A DNA stretch of 57,560 nucleotides from Perkinsus olseni. Taxonomy: Eukaryota > Perkinsozoa > Perkinsida > Perkinsidae. Under the pieces are notes generated by a model, which was not told where the DNA came from, ran no database searches, and saw nothing but the letters and a program-made list of their open reading frames with translations. Positions 30,620 through 41,322 of this stretch are shown piece after piece. Position 1 is the first letter of the stretch. Each line of letters opens with the position of its first letter. The translations under genes and the position numbers were made by a program. The stretch spans positions 1 to 57,560 of the forward strand of contig JABANP010000330.1 of NCBI GenBank assembly GCA_013115135.1, read 5' to 3'.

Positions 30620-31770
30620 CTTTGTGTGTGCATATGTTGCGATGGCTCATTGTATTTGTAAAGCTGTACGAATCAAATGAGAACGCGGACCTAGCCTTCC
30701 GACAGCGACGTGGCGAGCCGCTGCGGGGTTAGCTATCGCACATCCAAAAGTGCCACTTGCTAGCGTTTCCAGGCGGTTTGACTGCTACGCGATTCAAGGC
30801 AGCAGTCCGTCCGATAAATTCATGATTCAAGCTGCGACCCCGCGGACGTGTCAGGTTCACTCTCAGTGCCGCAGCATACCCTGCTCACATGTGGTCCTTC
30901 TCCGTGCTCTGCGTCACCCTTGCCTCGCTCACCCAACCTGAAGCCCAGCACGCTCATCCTCCTCAAGGGAAGTATTCCAAGGTAGTGTACGCTCCCAGGG
31001 ACTGCCTCGAAGTTGAATGGTTGCCCTACGAGACCCACAAAGTTATTCTCTATTTGTACTGTGACTACGGCGTCACGTCCGAAACGCTTCACCTGGACGA
31101 GCCAGCCCGATACCACTACCAAATTGCGAAGAACAGTATGGAAGAGTATCAAGCCTTCATAGCAAAAGTGAATGCCAGATGTCCGTACCGCACTCATGAT
31201 GGAGACCTGTATACATTTGATTATGACCCTGCGGCTGATGCGGTGAAGGTTCAGTTCGAGGGCAACACAGAAGCCCTTGTGAAAGATGGCTGCCCCTCCT
31301 AGGGAATGCCCAGCTAGGATACGTAGCAGTTGATGGTCATGCCTCTTTACTAGCGATATTACAGTGAGCTTGTTATCACCCGTTCGGTCCGTAGTCCGTT
31401 CTTATATAGAGCAGCCTCATAACGCGGCTTTTCATTAGTTAGACATCATCATTCAATCCTCATTTCCCGTCATGATCACGGAATACCACAGTGCTTCTAT
31501 GGCCTACATGACCGATCCGACTGCGTGATGCCTAGGGGTGCTGCAGTATCGCCTGTTACCCAGTACTTGGCGATGCTGACGCCCTTCGCGAGTCTGCGGT
31601 TATTGGTCGTACCGTGTCACTAGCACAACGAAACGAATACTACCTTTGGTAATTACCTTTCCAAGATGACTTTCGTGTTGGATTGCGAGTCCGTAGTACG
31701 GACTCCGTACTTACCCGAGCAGCTCGGCGTGAACTCGTAGCCGATTGCTGCGAATCACCAAGGCCGGAGG
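30620..31770 (+). repeat. Type-II duplicated unit around copy 6
   Basis: Parallel to 4,270-5,380 over its whole length, including both flanks of the secreted gene. Confidence 0.7.
30889..31302 (+). CDS. Small secreted four-cysteine protein, copy 6 (type II)
   Basis: This intact 137-residue ORF has the signal peptide MWSFSVLCVTLASLTQPEAQ, then HAHPPQGKYSKVVYAP. The cysteines are in RDC, YLYC, ARCPY and GCPS, at family positions. The second half reads THDGDLYTFDYDPAADAVKV then QFEGNTEALV. It differs from type I in the middle (HYQIAKNSMEEYQAF). The ATG lies 17 bases after a conserved CAG. It is the functional sister of the frameshifted gene at 4,544. Function unknown. Confidence 0.87.
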   Translation: MWSFSVLCVTLASLTQPEAQHAHPPQGKYSKVVYAPRDCLEVEWLPYETHKVILYLYCDYGVTSETLHLDEPARYHYQIAKNSMEEYQAFIAKVNARCPYRTHDGDLYTFDYDPAADAVKVQFEGNTEALVKDGCPS

Positions 31771-33106
31771 GCGTCCGTACGGGGCAGAAACCCTGTGGAG
31801 GCCCTCCACTGGAGGGGCTTGGTAAGCTTCATCAAGGCGAATCGTCTTTGTGAATTCCAGCAACATGCAATGCTGGCGAGGCCACTGACCTCAGTCTGGC
31901 AGCGATTGCGCGCCACAAGTGCATCTAGCCGCAGAAGGCTGGTTGTGACTCGGTCCAGCTCAACCAGTGATGGGTTCACTCCTGCGGAGATATTGGTAAC
32001 ACTGGAACCCGCACGAGTGCCATCCAGAACTACGAAGGTTCTCGGAGGTCCAAGGTTGATATTTTCCTTTCCGCACTCCCGTATTTTTGGGACTACATTG
32101 ATGCAAATAGCTTCCGTCATGTGGCCCGGGCCAATATGTGGCCAATTTGGCCCTTGCCGAGTGCGGAGTCAAGCGAGGCTTTCTATAAATGGAGGCTTCG
32201 GGGAAACCTGTGAAGCTGATCCTCACAGGATCATGCCCACTGGGGTTCGCAATCTCCCGCTATCTTCTGGGCAACAATCGGGCCGAAAGTAGTCGGAGTG
32301 TCGCAGATACAGACGGTATCAAACAGTCAATTGAAGAAAGAGCAAAAGACTTGTGACAAAGACTCGAGTCGAACCAGTTTGTAAAGACAAACCTATGTGG
32401 CCTGGTATCCTATTCGGCGCAAAATGTCAGTGGCTATGCTCATGCCTTGACTAGCGGGCGGGAGCTCGGGGCGCCAGAGCTAGAAGCCAAGGAAGCATCT
32501 TCGCTCGCCCTGAGCTGTCTCCAGGGACACAACCTTGGATCTTGTACCGTGCCTCGGATTATGGCCATATGCGTTGGAGTTCGTACTTTTCCAGGGGTTT
32601 GGATCTGGGACGGACGCGCTGCTCGGCGTCCAGCTTGACGGCATAGCGTCGTCGCAACTTCATTGAAGGCTCAGGAGACCAAAGTGAGAAGGGCTCCAAA
32701 AGCGGACCGACGGCCCGCGATGAACTCCCAAACCTCTTCCGTGTAAGCTTTTCCTGCATTCGGAGCGCTTTCTACCACCGTTTTGACCCCTGAGCATCTC
32801 ATGGATGCGGGCTGAGGAATCCCCGGTTCGATTTAGAAAGAAACAGAAACCCCACCTAAAGCAGCTCCATGCTGTGTCCAGGGAGAGACATGGTTCCCGA
32901 AAGAATGGTGGAGCCGATCCTGTAGGAATGGCCATTTCGCTAAGCAAGCTGCAGACCAGCAACTCAAAAGCTTGGAAGATATTCAGAGTACGCGGCTACT
33001 AGAGCTGCTTTTTCTACTCTCAGCGCGAAGGCTCAACTGTCAATTCCAATGCATCGTGTCATTGGTAGTCAATCGATAATCAGTCATTGATGGTCAACTA
33101 CAGTCG
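31303..33106. other. Spacer and 5' flank of unit E
   Basis: Up to about 31,770 it is type-II flank; from about 32,450 it is type-I flank. Overlapping ORFs on both strands at 31,755-32,292 have no motif, and I do not call either one. Confidence 0.45.
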
Positions 33107-33164
33107 TGAGTTATCTCGTATAACCCTGAACATGTGTATGAGGTTTAGAATGTAACTTGCTAAT
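33107..33164 (+). promoter_or_regulatory. Conserved leader of copy 7
   Basis: Same order of elements as before copies 1 and 5. The TTTAG is about 20 bases before ATG. Confidence 0.45.
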
Positions 33165-33575
33165 ATGTGGGCCTCCTTCTTGTTCTGCGTCATCCCAGTA
33201 ATGCTCCAATCAGTAGCCCAACGCCCTGCCCCGCCGAGCGGGAAGTATTCCACGATCGTCTTCGTGCCGACGGACTGCATCCAAGTTGACTTTCTCCCTG
33301 GTGAAGCTGCTGATGTGAGACTACATGTTGACTATCTAGGCCACGATGTGACATCCGCTGACCTATCCGTGGTAAGAGTTTATCCATTCTACTACCAAGT
33401 TGCTACGAACAGTGCCCAGGCCTACGGTAACTTCAGATCAGAGGTAGATGCTGAATGCCCTTATGACGTCGAAGATGGAGATTTGAAGTCGTTCGATTAT
33501 GACTACAAAGCCAATACCGTGACGGTCAAGTTTGAAGGGAATCTGGTAACTTTGAACTCGGGAGACTGTCCTTAG
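33165..33575 (+). CDS. Small secreted protein, copy 7 (one cysteine lost)
   Basis: This 136-residue ORF has a signal peptide (MWASFLFCVIPVMLQSVAQ), RPAPPSGKY, TDCIQVDFLPGEA, FYYQVATNSAQAY and the signature EDGDLKSFDYDYKANTVTVK. The second family cysteine is replaced: where sisters read MDC or MEC this copy reads VDY. That leaves three cysteines in the mature part, so one disulfide is probably absent. It ends at GDCP with a stop instead of the usual GR. It is otherwise intact and shares its second half closely with the split copy 3. Confidence 0.86.
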   Translation: MWASFLFCVIPVMLQSVAQRPAPPSGKYSTIVFVPTDCIQVDFLPGEAADVRLHVDYLGHDVTSADLSVVRVYPFYYQVATNSAQAYGNFRSEVDAECPYDVEDGDLKSFDYDYKANTVTVKFEGNLVTLNSGDCP

Positions 33576-34501
33576 CGTTAAAGGCCGAGCTAGGTTACAC
33601 GGTACGCGTTCTTAATCTCGACGATTTCTGATGGTTTCCACTGGTTCTTCCGTACTCCAGTGGGCCACTCAGATTCACCAGTACCACCAATCATACTTTC
33701 TAATAAGAAGTTTTTATACTCAGTTGACTCCTTATGTGGCATATTACAGCGGTGCATTGTAAAACGTTCGTTGTCATTAATACCCCTTAACTCATGATGA
33801 GTAATGATTGCTAAGATAAGATACAGAGGCGGTATACACTTTCTGATAGAGAGAGTTTGTTGATGGTTAAGACATCTCTGTGTCCTCACATCTGACGTGA
33901 CCAATGCTAGTGCCTGAGGCTCCCTGTGAAGTTCTGATATTGCCCTTTTCCTTCGCGACACTTGTCTACTTCAGAGAAGCACTGGTCGGTCACTAAAAGT
34001 CTACTAATATTCCAACAAGAGTAGGTTGTGTTAGGATCCGAGTCTCGGATTCCGAAAGAGGCCAAATGGCCGTCTCAACGTTGTGTCACCGCTAGTTGGG
34101 CAGATGACAGATTGCCGGTGACAGTCCCTCACCGTCTCCACATCGACACGTTTGTATGAAGCGTTCGTACGAAGACACAGTGTTACCTCCTAATAACGGA
34201 GTATCCCAGGTACAGCCGTGTAGCTTCCAACTGAGCTCGAAGAGTAGCTCTTCACAGAGTACCGTAGATCTCGCTGAGGCGCCGATCAGGAATATACATA
34301 GCCTCGGGAGATATGAGAATGCTAACACTGCGGTCAGTAGAATACTAACAAGCTGAGCTAGCCAAGCTATTAGGCTATTCCGGTCGCCCCTCCCCTCAGA
34401 ACTCAGCACGCTACGAAAGTGAATGTAAGTGTCCAAACAAAATACGGAAGACCTGTCTTCGGATGTGGTGTTGCTGCCTTATGCATAATAGCCAGCCACA
34501 C
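33576..34501. other. 3' flank of copy 7, non-coding
   Basis: Duplicated type-I 3' flank, alignable with 2,470-3,405 and 16,790-17,980. Confidence 0.5.
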
Positions 34502-34840
34502 TCAACTGGAAGCGGCGAGGGAGCATTCCGCATTGCCCTCACAAATGACTTTGATGTCACCCAGCTGGTCTGCTACCGCTAGCAGGAATTTGTGCAGCGT
34601 TCTTGTCGGTACCGTTGCTTCGCTAGTCTCGACTATCTGTATTTTGATGGCGTCTAGGGTCTCGACTTTGACACGCGCGAGAAATTGAGGAACACCGCGG
34701 CACTCCTCGGGGAGCATCTCGAGGGTGCAACCGGCATCCCGTAGCATTGCTGGGAGGTCGCGGACATCTATCATGGTCGAGTCAGTCATGCGCTCGATGC
34801 TGATGAGACTCCGGCTATCTGCAAGCTGCTCATTCATCAA
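34502..34840 (-). CDS. Conserved 112-residue ORF, unit E copy
   Basis: This intact frame is over 90 percent identical in protein to 28,399-28,737 and is the longest ORF conserved between units besides the secreted gene. Segments include MLPEECRGVPQFLARVKVET and TRTLHKFLLAVADQLGD. There is no signal peptide, no zinc motif and no recognised domain. It lies downstream of the phosphonoacetate hydrolase gene on the same strand, with about 0.4 kb between. Confidence 0.55.
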   Translation of the reverse strand: MMNEQLADSRSLISIERMTDSTMIDVRDLPAMLRDAGCTLEMLPEECRGVPQFLARVKVETLDAIKIQIVETSEATVPTRTLHKFLLAVADQLGDIKVICEGNAECSLAASS

Positions 34841-35123
34841 GGAAGAGCCCAGAAAAACTAAATGCCCACGACGAGGCTACCCGAGATTGTTAACGCAAAA
34901 AGTTTCCTACAAATATCATGATTTACTCAAACTGGTCGCGTGTACCGAATCATCGAGTAAGATGCGGAAAAGGTCAAAGTTTCGACCATTTCCAGACTCC
35001 AGATGGGCTTTAGCCTTCGGACTCACGGGCCTGTTGATGATTAACGGGACGAGCTGCTCGCAGCTGGAACCATGGGAACGCAATCTGGGTACCTGATAAA
35101 CGGCTGAGCTACATACACTCGTC

Positions 35124-35241
35124 GTGGACGGGATCGACAGACCTGCGAAAGATCGTGAAACTCCGGGGTTTTCCCAAAAACGGTTCTCTGACCTCCGTCA
35201 AGTACGAAGTCGCCGAGTCGATCGGCTGGAAGGTCGAATAA
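35124..35241 (+). other. Conserved short coding-like tail, copy in unit E
   Basis: The frame LRKIVKLRGFPKNGSLTSVK continues to AESIGWKVE and a stop just 13 bases from the end of the convergent hydrolase gene. It is the third copy of this segment. Confidence 0.4.
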
Positions 35242-35254
35242 ATCTGCTGCAACC

Positions 35255-36945
35255 TCACGTCGGTAAACCTACTACGGATAGCGATCCGAATGGGGAGCCG
35301 TCAAGCTTCCGAAATGCGCCGCAATGCGAAGCTACTGATGTAAGTGCAGGCATGCTTACCGTGAAAGGTGTGGTATCGGACTTCCCCAGATCTTCCAGCA
35401 CGCTTCGGCAACACTCGAGGGACTCGGGAGGGACGTACACAACTGCATATCCCCCCAGCGCGCCGTGGTGACGAACCTTCATATCGAAGAGGCGAGTCCC
35501 AACAGGCACAGGCGCCTTTTGCGTCCCTACATAGGGATCCGTTATCGGCAGAATACACCTGCCGCCAGCAATCCCGTGAGCAGCCAGTACAGATTCGATG
35601 TAAACCACATTAGGCTGAAGGCCCGTCTCCTGCTCGGTCTGAAATGGTATGTCCAAGAGTGCCTGGCCTGGACCCGGACCAAGCAATGGAAGACACCCAG
35701 CCTCAAGTATATAACGACATGGATAGGCCGGCAATAAGCCGCCTTCTGTAGGGTCTATACCTTGTCACTCATGCCGTGATCAGCAGTAATGCCGACCACA
35801 GCCCCACGGTCGTGTAGGGCCCCGAGACGTTTGTCGAGCTCTTTGTAGAACGTCACCGCCTCGTAGTCGAATGGTGCATGCTTATGCTGGACCTGAACCG
35901 AGCGCTCTGATTCAGGTCGGACCGACGGCACTCCCCTTGTCCTAGCCTCACGAGGCACAACTCACGTAGTCCGTCGTCGAGAAGTATGCCAAAACACGCT
36001 TCTCTGGCTGTGTCCGCCTTATGAAATCAAGGAGACCAACACCAAGGTCGAGCATGAAGAGGGACGACTCTGCCGAGTAAACACTCGGGACTTGCAGCCA
36101 CTCGTTCGACAAGTCTCTGAATGATTCCATCTCCCCGTTGGAGAACCTGGCACCAGTTTTCGAGGGACCATTTCAGTACACCAGGCCACCGAGGGCTTCA
36201 GAAAAGCAAAGAATTAGCGCCAATGGTAGTCGCAGGCATCGGGAGGATACTCGCTTCATCTAGTGTACTTTGCCAATGCCGAAGAAGATGTCTCATCATC
36301 TGCTCGTTCTGCCGAGAGGCCAATCCAACGCCCCTGGGTATCGGACGGCAAGCCAGCGGTGAGCATGCTCAAGAGCTGAGAACGGTCGTCGCCGACGGAC
36401 ACCACCAACGTCGCCCGGGTACCTTGTGCTTAACCGTCAAGATCACAACGACGGTGTCCGGCGCATTGAGGAACTCCGAGAATATGGTTGGGCAACGTAG
36501 CAGTTCCGGCTGAGTCATCATCACCTGCTCTCGCACAGGTTGATGATACTAGAAATATATCGGTTTACTTCCTCGCCGGTGCTGGCGTCTAGGTAGTAGT
36601 TACCGGAGATGCCGTGATGGGCCGGCGAGACACCAGTAACGATCGACATGTTGTTGGGATTCGTCAGGGTGGGCATGGCACTCCGGACGATGCTAAGGTG
36701 CCCATTAGACCTGCCAGGGGAAGCCACGCCATGAACAGGTGAATATGCCATCAGGCGATGCGGAGGAAGGAGCGATACCCAGTCAGCATCTTCTGGTATA
36801 AGTTGGGCATATGGAACTTGGCAGATTTGAGGTACTCCGGACAGCAGCCATCAATGCAAATACCGACGACATGCTGACCATACTCCGGCACACAGTAACG
36901 GTGACCATTCACCTGATCGCAGGCGTGAGTGCAGCCGGGGCTCAC
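35255..36945 (-). CDS. phnA: Phosphonoacetate hydrolase, spliced
   Basis: This member of the alkaline phosphatase superfamily splits phosphonoacetate to acetate and phosphate using two zinc ions. Recognisable segments in order are VNGHRYCVPEYG, GICIDGCCPEYL (metal Asp), MPTLTNPNNMSIVTG (catalytic Thr), HHGISGNYYLDA, EEVMMTQPELLRCPTIFSEF restored across a 44-nt intron, VPSVYSAESSLFMLD, YFSTTDYVQHKHAP (Asp and His), GAVVGITADHGM (Asp-His) and ITDPYVRHHGALGGYAVVY (His). All expected metal and nucleophile residues are present. At least six small introns are required, so this is a nuclear gene and not bacterial contamination. The first exon is unresolved; no ATG lies in frame before VNGH. The last exon after PPES is less certain. 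It is probably of bacterial ancestry and functional. Partial copies lie at 15.1 and 18.6 kb. Confidence 0.88.
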
Positions 36946-37445
36946 GAGCTCGCATGATGACCGATCGAGTGCACGAACGAATATCAGCTTAATTAGAGGA
37001 ATGCTCCCATTTTATGAAGAAAGAGATAGGCTATCGGATACAAGGCTCCGGCTACCTGGAAGGATTGGGTGGCGACAGCTCGAGTGAACGCTCGCTGATA
37101 GGAGAGGAACGAGGACGTCTTTCGGCTGAATCCGATGAGCATCGATAAGGGTAAACTTGAGCTCAGAACTCGCAGGGTTACTCATGACTAGACCTGAGTC
37201 GTGACTGACCACATCATGGGCCGGAATCGCGCGGATCCCCATGTAGTGTGATTCTAGGGTCGCAAAGGATACTCACGAGGTGGCACAGCGCCTGCTAGAG
37301 TCCGTTTTTTTGAATCTGACGCGAGACATTCATGAATAAGGGAGAGAAGGTAGAGCGAGTTCAAGTTGCGAGAAAAATCACGCAGTCGGCGACCCCTGAC
37401 TCCAGTGGAAAACCACCGGCTCGGGTCGAACCCGAGCTCCTAACA
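36946..37445. other. Unresolved 5' part of phnA and spacer
   Basis: An ORF at 37,012-37,242 (minus) could contain the first phnA exon, but no convincing splice join was found. Confidence 0.35.
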
Positions 37446-38281
37446 TTAGGGTCCGTCGGTTATACTAATGTCATGATAATGTTCTGAAGCACCCTCCCTG
37501 CGCGCCAAATGCGGCACGTAGTAGAGTCGTCGCACGATAGAGCTCCACGCAAAGGCTGACGCAGCAACCATGTGAGGTTGCGCCTCTGTGGATCGACTAA
37601 CACAACTCCCTGCCCTCAAGCGATGAGAAAAAATCCCTACACCGCGAGACAGCAGAAAAAAATCATCACAAGCCAGCGACACGCCGAGTATCCTCACGGG
37701 AAAGGCATCAAGGTTGCCTCGACTCCGATCTCCTCTCCTGAAGGATGACAATGGACTCCGTTGTCCATCGAGTGGAGTGTTGTCTTGAAACATATCTCTC
37801 TCATCCCTCACCAAGTCTCGACAACTCTTGTTGCAAGTGATCTGTCGCCGCATCCTCCCCGACAGGAATGCCGATGGTCAGCGTCGTATCGAACACGTCA
37901 TATCTGTGAACGACGCGGACGGCATGTCAAAGCCTCGAGCTGAGCTTAGAGTTGACCAGACGAGGGCGGCACGTAAATGCTACCCGATATGGGATCCAGA
38001 TAAGACCTCAGACTTCAAGTCGAGAATTTCGATGTCCTTTTGAGCTAGATATCTGAGGCCGGGGAGCTGGCTGTAGAGCTGGTGGATTGATCGGATACAA
38101 CGCACTCGCAAAACCTGCCGAGGATGTTGCGTTCATCTGGGCCGCATACTCGTAGCTGTTTCTGCAGCCTTGGTGCTGATGGGGAGGCGGATGCAGTGGC
38201 AATAACAGAACTTTCTGTGGTCCTACCTCCGGCGGCTTGGAGCCCAACCGAGCCACCCGCTGTGCGCTTGACTCCTACCAA
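37446..38281 (-). CDS. Hypothetical protein, exon structure unclear
   Basis: Two consecutive minus-strand open segments (38,281-38,008 and 37,853-37,446) could be exons of one gene. The first is rich in proline, serine and glutamine with a HPPPHQHQG stretch. The second has no motif. No domain was recognised, and the strand assignment rests on the dense run of minus-strand genes to the right. Confidence 0.25.
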
Positions 38282-38438
38282 GTAGCTGAGAACGCGATTC
38301 CAGTGACCTTTCTCGGGTCTTGAGTCGGAGGCACGCCATCCGATAGGCAGACAACAGAAGCCGAGTCAATAAGAGACAAGCAGAACGGGAGAGAGAGACC
38401 AAGTCTGAAGGATATGCCGCTACGAGAAGTGCTGGAGC

Positions 38439-39122
38439 TCACTCGGGGAACGCGTCGGTGAGCTTCTGTTTGAGCTCGTCAACTCGACCGCTCTGAAGAT
38501 TGACCTGAAGAGTACTGCCAGGTATCTTGTCTGAGGAGACTGCAGCTCCATCATCGATAGTAAGTACAACACCCTATCCAGACTCATCACGCATTTAGCA
38601 GCCAGTAGATCATCCGTGCAATACTACCCCAATATACGAGCCGGTTTAGCTTAGTGGTAGAGCGTCAGTCTTGTAAACTGAAGGTCGGCGGTTCGATCCC
38701 GCCATCCGGCTACTACCAACACTTGTTGATAATTTTTGGCAAGATTCTCACTTCGGCGATAACACTGAAGTCCTGCCCCAGAATGGCCATACGGGTCCTC
38801 CCTAGGTTTCCATCAACTGGGTGTATGCAATCACTGCACAGATCGCGGACGAAGCCGACTCTATTGGTCCCTGAGAAAGAGAGAACATACGGAATCGCTT
38901 ATACAACGCTCGCAAGCACCGAAAATCCACAACGGTAGTGCTGATTAGTATCCATTCATCAACCATAACCCGTGACGCACCCGAGACACAGACGATGACA
39001 GACTCGTAGGGAGTGGCGGTTTCCGAAGACATGTGCCTCAATCCCGGCGCTCCGAAGAGGCCTCCAACAGCGCGACTTGAGAGGGCTGCGAGAACGCGGT
39101 TTGAGCGTGCGAAGGACAACAT
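38439..39122 (-). CDS. ACT-domain protein with mitochondrial-type presequence
   Basis: The three-exon model gives 131 residues. Exon 1 (39,122-38,981) starts MLSFARSNRVLAALSSRAVG, an arginine- and serine-rich, acid-free leader typical of organelle targeting, and ends in YESVIVCVSG. Exon 2 (38,870-38,752) reads TNRVGFVRDLCSDC and MAILGQDFSVIAE. Exon 3 (38,573-38,439) starts GVVLTIDDG and ends ELKQKLTDAFPE. The V-x-G-x-x-R-x-G-x-V pattern and the alternating strands match an ACT domain of the GcvR kind, which bind amino acids and regulate partners. Introns are 38,871-38,980 (110 nt) and 38,574-38,751 (178 nt). Both joins are in frame. The second intron carries a tRNA gene on the other strand. 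Confidence 0.7.
38640..38711 (+). tRNA. tRNA-Thr (anticodon TGT)
   Basis: The cloverleaf is complete. The acceptor GCCGGTT pairs with the 3' end through CCGGC with one mismatch. The D-arm contains AGTGGTAG. The anticodon stem TCAGT/ACTGA encloses loop CTTGTAA, and the T-arm is GGCGG TTCGATC CCGCC. No intron and no encoded CCA. It decodes ACA. It lies inside intron 2 of the minus-strand ACT-domain gene. Confidence 0.93.
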
Positions 39123-39554
39123 TGACAAGATGAGAAGTCCTGGCTAGCACACCTCCGTACGGAGAGACATGTGGGCATCATTTCAAAAAGTGATTCGACC
39201 GGGAGAAACTACCGCCATGTGCGACGCAGGCCATTGGCACTTATCTGGATGAATCGGAATTGAGAGCGCTCACAGAGACAATACAGTGCAACCGAATTCT
39301 GCTGCGTGGCTGCATCCAGCAAGATGTTTGAAACGCGACCTCGAAAATCATCAGCGGATACACCTTGGAAACTTTTGCCAATGCTATGCATGAAAGTAAG
39401 AGTCCCCTTATGGGAGCGTCAATTATCCGGGGCATTCTCATCTCCCGAGGTGATGAATGGTCCAGCAGAGAGCCACCTCTTGCGTACCTGAGAAGGAAGC
39501 CCACGTCCTCTGTGAACGCTCGCGCCTCCACCACAATCCATGAGCATCATGTTG

Positions 39555-41124
<1,570 letters not shown>

Positions 41125-41322
41125 CCCATTCGAAGCATCCGAAAACGAAGACGTAGCTCAGACGAAAGAGGGCACATCCACCGTGCGGACATCGGGGTCG
41201 ATGCCCGGGAAGATTCCTTCACGACATAGAATCTCCTTCATCACCACGGCAAACGGCCCTCCCATTAACCCGAATGACTAACAAAACCGATGTCGTAGGT
41301 ACGTATTGGAAACAGTCCACAT

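Larger units (their letters stand above)
28740..30888. other. Spacer with conserved tail and dispersed repeat
   Basis: It holds the conserved plus-strand tail at 29,271-29,383 and the dispersed repeat at 29,640-29,950. The type-II 5' flank begins at about 30,620. No other gene was recognised. Confidence 0.5.

Noticed and set aside
31755..32292. ORFs of 121 residues (minus) and 165 residues (plus) over the same DNA
   Set aside because: No motif, no conserved copy in other units, and each is a shadow of the other. There is not enough to call either as a gene.
37390..37450. tRNA-like T-arm GCTCGGGTTCGACCCGAGC on the minus strand
   Set aside because: The hairpin is perfect, but the loop register does not fit a tRNA T-arm and no acceptor or anticodon stem surrounds it.
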